A stretch of 10,000 bases of DNA from Desulfarculus sp. (GTDB lineage: Bacteria; Desulfobacterota; Desulfarculia; Desulfarculales; Desulfarculaceae): positions 1 through 10,000 of the forward strand of contig JAIWNN010000110.1 in assembly GCA_020216805.1 (NCBI GenBank). The letters run 5' to 3'. A model generated the notes under the pieces. It searched no databases, was not told the origin of the DNA, and saw only the letters and a list, made by a program, of their open reading frames with translations. Made by a program: the position numbers and the translations under genes. Positions within the stretch are counted from its first letter, which is position 1; the number at the start of each line of letters is the position of its first letter. Below, one piece after another: positions 6,604 through 10,000 of this stretch.

Positions 6604-7026
6604 TCATCGCGCCCGCCACCATTGCGTAACCCGCTGCTTGATCTGATCCCGAATGGCCCTGACCGTGGCCAGGCGCTGCTCCTGGTCACCCCCCACCGCG
6701 GCCGGATCGGGAAAGGGCCAGTGCAGGCGGTGCGTGATCCCGGGAAAGATCGGGCATTGATTTTCGGTATCATCGCACACGGTGATCACGTAATCATACA
6801 ACTTTCCCTGTCGATATAGCTCAAAGACGCTCTGCGGCCGTTGCCCGCTGATGTCGATCCCTTCCTCGGCCATCACCTGGACGGCCAAGGGATTGAGCGG
6901 CTCGGGTTTAAAACCGGCGCTGTCCACCTCCAGATCGTCGCCCGCCAGTTGGCGCAGATAGGCCTGGGCCATCTGGCTGCGAGCGCTGTTGTGGACGCAA
7001 ACGAACAACACCCTTGCCTGGGACAT
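6604..7026 (-). CDS. arsC: Second arsenate reductase / LMW-PTP-fold protein
   Basis: A 140-residue protein of the low-molecular-weight phosphatase fold, related to the neighbouring ArsC but clearly divergent. Its P-loop is CVHNSARSQMA with Cys10 and Arg16; Ala15 replaces the extra cysteine of its neighbour. A redox-type cysteine pair is kept at Cys84 and Cys91 in ITVCDDTENQCPIFPG, so an arsenate-reductase triad (10/84/91) is possible and a plain phosphatase less likely. SAGFKPEPLNPLAVQVM matches the ArsC-type segment. I chose ATG 7026 because AAGGAG lies just upstream and it places the catalytic Cys at residue 10 as in the family; the spacing is short, and ATG 7038 adds four residues. It is the first gene after the TATAAT box at 7100-7105, hence probably the leading gene of the arsC-arsC-acr3 operon. 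Confidence 0.92.
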   Translation of the reverse strand: MSQARVLFVCVHNSARSQMAQAYLRQLAGDDLEVDSAGFKPEPLNPLAVQVMAEEGIDISGQRPQSVFELYRQGKLYDYVITVCDDTENQCPIFPGITHRLHWPFPDPAAVGGDQEQRLATVRAIRDQIKQRVTQWWRAR

Positions 7027-7094
7027 GGACTCCTTCATTCAGGGGTTGGCGAACACCATGTCCCTAATCATAACAGAGGCGCTAACCAGTGAAT

Positions 7095-7117
7095 ATGACA
7101 TTATATCGTCATGATAT
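7095..7117. promoter_or_regulatory. AT-rich palindromic operator overlapping the ars promoter
   Basis: ATATC-GTCAT-GATAT (7103-7117) is a perfect 5-bp interrupted palindrome overlapping three bases of the TATAAT box. A second dyad, ATGAC (7095-7099) with GTCAT (7108-7112), overlaps it. Placement on the -10 box is what a repressor of the ArsR/SmtB family would need, and such operators are typically AT-rich dyads. The regulator itself is not in the window, so the assignment to ArsR is inference from the downstream genes. Confidence 0.45.
7100..7105 (-). promoter_or_regulatory. Candidate -10 box (TATAAT) of the arsC-acr3 operon
   Basis: On the minus strand the consensus hexamer TATAAT occurs in an AT-rich patch that stands out from the GC-rich surroundings, roughly 75 bases before the first arsC start. 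The region 16-18 bases upstream offers only a half-matching -35 (for example CTGGCG or TGGCGA), so activation or an AT-rich melting region may compensate. A second, weaker -10 candidate, TATGAT, lies at 7067-7072. Confidence 0.5.
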
Positions 7118-7246
7118 GGCATCGCCAGCGACCTCTGGCCAAGTCTTTTCGCAAGCCCTCGAAAATCCCAACCCACCCCCTGGGCCCAGGCCCCGGACCG
7201 ATCCGTCGGGCCCGGACACGCTGGCTGCCGACGGTCATCCCATCAT
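7118..7246. other. Intergenic stretch with several dyads and a G-quadruplex motif
   Basis: No gene is supported here. From left to right: TTTTCG-N8-CGAAAA (7146-7165) is a perfect 6-bp dyad. C-runs at 7167-7169, 7172-7174, 7176-7180 and 7185-7187 give a four-tract G-quadruplex motif on the minus strand. CCTGGGCCCAGG (7179-7190) is a perfect palindrome. CCGTCGG (7203-7209) and CCGACGG (7228-7234) form a 7-bp stem just after the stop of the 65-residue gene. The last may help end the upstream transcript, but a T-run does not follow directly. Confidence 0.4.
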
Positions 7247-7444
7247 CTATTTCATCATGTTGCGCATCTGGTCCGGGCCCATGCCTCCCCTCCCCATCAT
7301 CGGCATGCACAATGGCATCATCTCCGCCATCATCTTGCCTGGGGTCCGGCCAAAGGTCTCGGCCATGATCGGCATCGCCTGCTGCATGAAGGCCAGCTTT
7401 TCCTCGTCGCTCAATGCCTTGAACTGATCAAGAATGGTTTTCAT
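7247..7444 (-). CDS. Small methionine-rich protein, function unknown
   Basis: A 65-residue protein I do not recognise. The N-terminal half (MKTILDQFKALSDEEKLAFM) looks like a charged amphipathic helix. The C-terminal half is extremely methionine-rich: 15 of 65 residues are Met, 11 of them between 38 and 64, with MMPLCMPMM at 42-50 and a single Cys46. There is no signal peptide. The start at ATG 7444 is well supported by GGAGG six bases upstream; the frame is open further but lacks such a site and would overlap the next gene. It lies 68 bases after another small gene and just before the ars promoter. A soft-metal or metalloid-binding role would suit the Met/Cys content and the location, but that is a guess. 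Confidence 0.7.
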   Translation of the reverse strand: MKTILDQFKALSDEEKLAFMQQAMPIMAETFGRTPGKMMAEMMPLCMPMMGRGGMGPDQMRNMMK

Positions 7445-7512
7445 CTCACGCCTCCGTTCAATTTCAATCGCTTTTGGGTGAGCGTCATCCCTGACCCGCG
7501 AGTCGGCGAAAG

Positions 7513-7728
7513 CTATTCGTCGGCGACGGGATCCTTTTCCCGTGGGTGGTAATTGGCCTCGCAAACCGGCGCGCAATGCGGACGCATGCGATCGCGCAGT
7601 TTCTTTTCCAGGCACTCTTTCATGAAGGCCAGCGCTTCCTGGGCGTCTTCGTCGAGCAGGATGCCCATCATCCTCTGTACCTCGGCTGGCTCCAGCTCCA
7701 ACAGAATCTTGTCCATGTGAGGGCGCAT
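7513..7728 (-). CDS. Small helical protein with a C-terminal cysteine pair, function unknown
   Basis: A 71-residue protein I do not recognise. Residues 5-48 look helical and charged (KILLELEPAEVQRMMGILLD and onward), with Cys39 inside. A short C-terminal tail carries RPHCAPVCEANYH, giving Cys52 and Cys56 next to His51 and His61, a layout that could bind a metal. There is no signal peptide or membrane segment. ATG 7728 has GGGAGG four bases upstream; ATG 7716 is an internal alternative. It follows the MFS-DGC chimera by 45 bases and precedes the Met-rich small gene by 68, so the three are probably co-transcribed. Together with that neighbour it may form a small accessory pair of the locus. Confidence 0.7.
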   Translation of the reverse strand: MRPHMDKILLELEPAEVQRMMGILLDEDAQEALAFMKECLEKKLRDRMRPHCAPVCEANYHPREKDPVADE

Positions 7729-7773
7729 ATGGCCTCCCGCGATTATTCGAGCCTTAGGAGCTCGGGCGCGGTA

Positions 7774-8832
7774 TCAAGCCTGGTTCTTGGCGGCCTGGCG
7801 GGCGGCGTTCTTGACCGTCTCCAGGGTGGCCCGGTCCAGGTTGAAGTCCTTGTTCTTGGCGATGCCGAGGTCGGTCAGGACGACATACCCGCGCAGGGGC
7901 ACCCCGGCCTTCCTGAAGATGGCCTTGGCGCAGCCCACCTCGCAACCATCGAGCACCACCATCCGGGGCACGTCCTTGGCCGAGGCCACGAAGCCGGAAA
8001 GCTCGCCGCCGATGCCGGCCAGGCAATACATCTTGACGACACCATCCTGGGTCAGCTCCACGCAGGCCTGGTTGGCGAGCTGGCCCACGCCGGTCATGAT
8101 CAGGCCGATGACGAGATAGTTGTAGTGGTAGGTCTGGGCGATGTAGGCCCCCAGGTAGGAGAAGCTGCCGATGATGAAGATGCCTTCCAACAGAACCAGG
8201 ACATAGGTGCCCAGGCTTCGCCTGTCCCCGAGAAGCTTGGCGTAGGGGGCCAGCAGGCGGCTTTGAGGGTTGCGGGTGGAGGGAAGGGCCTTGTAGCTCT
8301 TCACCAGCATCAGGGTGGGGATGACCGACAGCAGCGCATACAAGGCGAAGACACCCCGCCAGCTCACGAAGTAGGCGGTTATGCCGCCGATGGCCATGCT
8401 GAGGCCCTGGCCCAGGAAGGCGATGCCCATGAAGGTTCCGATGGCCCCCTGGCGCTCCTGGAGCGGGAAGAGGTCACCGATGAGCGCCAGGGATATGGGC
8501 ATCACGGAGGCGGCGAAGACTCCAGTCAGCCCCCGGTAGAGGCTCAGGTCGAACAGACCGAACCCCAGGGCGCATAATCCCGTGGCCAGGGTGAAGATAA
8601 CCATGGAAAAGGTGATGACCTGTTTCTTGCCGTAACGGTCGGCCAAGGGGCCGAATATTAGCTGGAAAAGGCCGAAAGGGACCATGTAGGCGCTGATGAG
8701 CAGGCCGGCCTTGGTGATGTCCACGTCGAGATTTTCGGCAATGGCTGGCAGGATGGGCGACACCACCCAGTTGTCGGCCATGACCACGAATCCCGCCAAC
8801 CCCAGCAACCCGATAATGCTTTTCTTGTTCAT
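7774..8832 (-). CDS. Chimera: truncated MFS transporter fused to a DGC zinc-binding domain
   Basis: A 352-residue frame made of two unrelated parts. Residues 1 to about 247 are the N-terminal half of a major facilitator transporter: about seven helices and the start of an eighth, with motif A as GPLADRYGKKQV (61-72). A full MFS protein has about 12 helices and 400 residues, so the C-terminal half is missing. From about residue 248 the sequence becomes a DGC-family (putative zinc-binding) protein: VGQLANQACVELTQ, KMYCLAGIGGE (Cys270) and the signature LDGCEVGCAKA (Asp295-Gly296-Cys297, Cys301), then GYVVLTDLGIAKNKDF. The usual DGC N-terminus with its own cysteine is absent. The join is in frame near 8083-8100. 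ATG 8832 has GAGGA five bases upstream. DGC proteins commonly occur in ars/thioredoxin clusters, so that half fits the locus. Neither half is likely to work as its parent did; a deletion between neighbouring genes or an assembly join would both explain it. Confidence 0.75.
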   Translation of the reverse strand: MNKKSIIGLLGLAGFVVMADNWVVSPILPAIAENLDVDITKAGLLISAYMVPFGLFQLIFGPLADRYGKKQVITFSMVIFTLATGLCALGFGLFDLSLYRGLTGVFAASVMPISLALIGDLFPLQERQGAIGTFMGIAFLGQGLSMAIGGITAYFVSWRGVFALYALLSVIPTLMLVKSYKALPSTRNPQSRLLAPYAKLLGDRRSLGTYVLVLLEGIFIIGSFSYLGAYIAQTYHYNYLVIGLIMTGVGQLANQACVELTQDGVVKMYCLAGIGGELSGFVASAKDVPRMVVLDGCEVGCAKAIFRKAGVPLRGYVVLTDLGIAKNKDFNLDRATLETVKNAARQAAKNQA

Positions 8833-8921
8833 GTCGTTCCTCGGCCGGGCGCGCTCGGTTGTTCCGCCTGCTCCTCGTCCGGTATTCCGTCAGTTGTCCG
8901 ACGCGACTCTTCGGCGCCGGT

Positions 8922-9155
8922 TCACTTGCCCAACCAGGCCAGCACTTCCTGCTTGCTGGGCACCTTGCCCACGCTCTTGACCTGGCCGTCGATCACCACC
9001 GCCGGGGTGCCGAACACCCCGTAGGCCGCGATCTCCATGACCCCGGTGACCTTCTCCACCTGGGCATCCGCGCCCGACTCGGCCACCGCCTGCCGGACGA
9101 TCTCCTCGGTCTGCTTGCACTTGGGGCAGCCCGGCCCCAGAACCTTGATGTCCAT
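8922..9155 (-). CDS. Small thioredoxin-fold redox protein (CPKC), permease partner
   Basis: A 77-residue cytoplasmic protein of the short thioredoxin-like family often annotated as redox-active disulfide protein 2 (MTH895/TM0996 type). The active site CPKC is at 10-13 and the cis-proline loop GTPAVVIDG at 49-57; the length is normal for this compact fold. The ATG at 9155 is preceded by GGAGGAAGGAG, a strong ribosome site. It follows the permease gene by 22 bases. Pairing of such a small redox protein with a DUF318/YraQ permease is frequent in archaea and anaerobic bacteria, which suggests the two act together. A role as electron donor to arsenate reductase is possible because ArsC of this type needs a thioredoxin, but this is inference. 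Confidence 0.93.
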   Translation of the reverse strand: MDIKVLGPGCPKCKQTEEIVRQAVAESGADAQVEKVTGVMEIAAYGVFGTPAVVIDGQVKSVGKVPSKQEVLAWLGK

Positions 9156-9177
9156 GCTTAGCTCCTTCCTCCTGGGA

Positions 9178-10000
9178 TTACACGAAAAACGCGCCGTAGA
9201 CCATGCCGGCCACGGTGGAAAGGATCACGATAATCGAGCAGAAGACCACCGTCTTTCTCCAGCCCATCACCCCGCCGATCACCAGCATGTTGGGCAGCGA
9301 CAGGGCCGGACCGGCCAAGAGCAGGGCCAGGGCCGGCCCCTGGCCCATGCCGGAGCCGATCAGCCCCTGCAGGATGGGTATCTCGGTCAGGGTGGCGAAA
9401 TACATCAGCGCCCCGGCCACCGAGGCGAAGAGGTTGGCCCAGAGGGAGTTGCCGCCCACCAGCATCTGGATGTAGCGCTCGGGAATCAGCGCCTCGTGCC
9501 CCGGCCGACCCAGCAGGAAGCCCGCCACCAGCACTCCCGCGCCCAACAAGGGGAAGATCTGCTTCATGAAGCCCCAGGTGGACTGCACCCAGGTTTGCAA
9601 CTCGTCCTTCTGGAACCAGGCTCGCAGAATCAGGCCCAGGACGACCAGCAGGGCCACGGTCAGGTACCACTTGGCCGCGAAGATCATCTGCCACAGGCCG
9701 CCCTCGCCCTCGGCCGGCCTGGCGAAGGCCGCGAAGACCAGGATCAGCACCATGACCAGCATGAACACCGCCTCTTGCCACAAGGCCCGGCCCTTTTCGC
9801 CCTCCTCGGGCAGGTACATCTGCCCGGCGGTGCGCTGGGCGTCATCCTTGCGGAAGATGAATGCCATCAACAGGCCGGTGACCACCGCGAACAACACAGC
9901 GCCCACCGCGCGCGCCAGGCCCAGCTCCCAGCCCAGGATGCGCGCGGTCAGCACGATGGCCAGCACGTTGATGGCCGGGCCGGAGTAGAGAAAGGCCGTG
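9178..10000 (-). CDS. YraQ/DUF318-family permease, N-terminus beyond the window
   Basis: A polytopic inner-membrane protein of the DUF318 (YraQ, ArsP_1) permease family, incomplete because its start lies right of base 10000. The frame stays open to the edge and the edge codons read TAFLYSGPAINVLAIVLTA, the conserved first-half motif of the family, so a GTG at 9966 is not the true start. A second copy of the family pattern follows later: GNSLWANLFASVAGALMYFATLT and the segment LAGPALSLPNMLVIGGVMG near the C-terminus. A hydrophilic loop with FRKDDAQ and YLPEEGEKG separates the two halves. Some members (ArsP) export trivalent organoarsenicals and others have no known substrate. The position at the head of an arsenic/thioredoxin cluster makes a metalloid substrate reasonable but unproven. 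It ends in TAA at 9178, 22 bases before the small thioredoxin gene. Confidence 0.93.
   Translation of the reverse strand, partial: TAFLYSGPAINVLAIVLTARILGWELGLARAVGAVLFAVVTGLLMAFIFRKDDAQRTAGQMYLPEEGEKGRALWQEAVFMLVMVLILVFAAFARPAEGEGGLWQMIFAAKWYLTVALLVVLGLILRAWFQKDELQTWVQSTWGFMKQIFPLLGAGVLVAGFLLGRPGHEALIPERYIQMLVGGNSLWANLFASVAGALMYFATLTEIPILQGLIGSGMGQGPALALLLAGPALSLPNMLVIGGVMGWRKTVVFCSIIVILSTVAGMVYGAFFV

Noticed and set aside
7089..7427. Plus-strand open frame starting in the ars promoter region
   Set aside because: No ribosome site, proline-rich composition, and it runs antisense to the Met-rich gene with its good GGAGG site.
7546..8577. Plus-strand open frame of 343 codons opposite the small genes and the MFS-DGC gene
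   Set aside because: It overlaps well-supported minus-strand genes and has His/Asp/Gly-rich composition without motifs.
1..10000. CRISPR array, tRNA or rRNA gene, insertion sequence with terminal repeats
   Set aside because: I found no regularly spaced direct repeats, no cloverleaf with CCA-end context, and no transposase with inverted ends anywhere in the window.

Overview
The window is GC-rich and almost entirely coding. Gene content suggests a Gram-negative anaerobe of the Desulfobacterota/deltaproteobacterial type: a multihaem c-type cytochrome, a Pal lipoprotein, a DGC-type zinc-binding domain, and an ACR3/ArsC arsenic cluster with small thioredoxins. The taxon is an inference from gene content and base composition.

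Layout. Positions 1-157 are an edge region without an identifiable gene. The only convincing plus-strand gene is a small cupin (158-508). All other genes lie on the minus strand and read from right to left: a YraQ/DUF318-type permease cut by the right edge (9178-10000); a 77-residue thioredoxin-fold protein (8922-9155); a chimera of a truncated MFS transporter and a DGC domain (7774-8832); two small unrecognised proteins (7513-7728 and 7247-7444); an intergenic control region dense in dyads (7027-7246); two arsenate reductases of the low-molecular-weight phosphatase fold (6604-7026 and 6148-6579); the arsenite exporter Acr3 (5029-6120); Pal (4454-4978); a membrane-anchored thioredoxin (3960-4364); CcdA (3245-3949); a pentahaem cytochrome whose frame is broken by one TGA (2026-3231); and, after a 243-base gap, cyclopropane-fatty-acid synthase (634-1782).

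How the genes may work together. ArsC reduces arsenate to arsenite with thiol electrons and Acr3 exports the arsenite. The DUF318 permease and its CPKC partner form a set often seen with such loci. The Trx-CcdA pair carries reducing power across the inner membrane, which could serve reduction of CxxCH cysteines before haem attachment in the adjacent cytochrome.

The points most worth a second look are the in-frame TGA in the cytochrome (nonsense, sequencing error, or selenocysteine, with hairpins just downstream), the MFS-DGC chimera that lost parts of both parents, the AT-rich palindrome on the TATAAT box before arsC, and the 12-bp inverted repeat between pal and the thioredoxin gene. No arsR-like regulator is visible here. 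I did not find an obviously new system; the cluster is a recognisable arsenic/thiol-redox locus with several anomalies.
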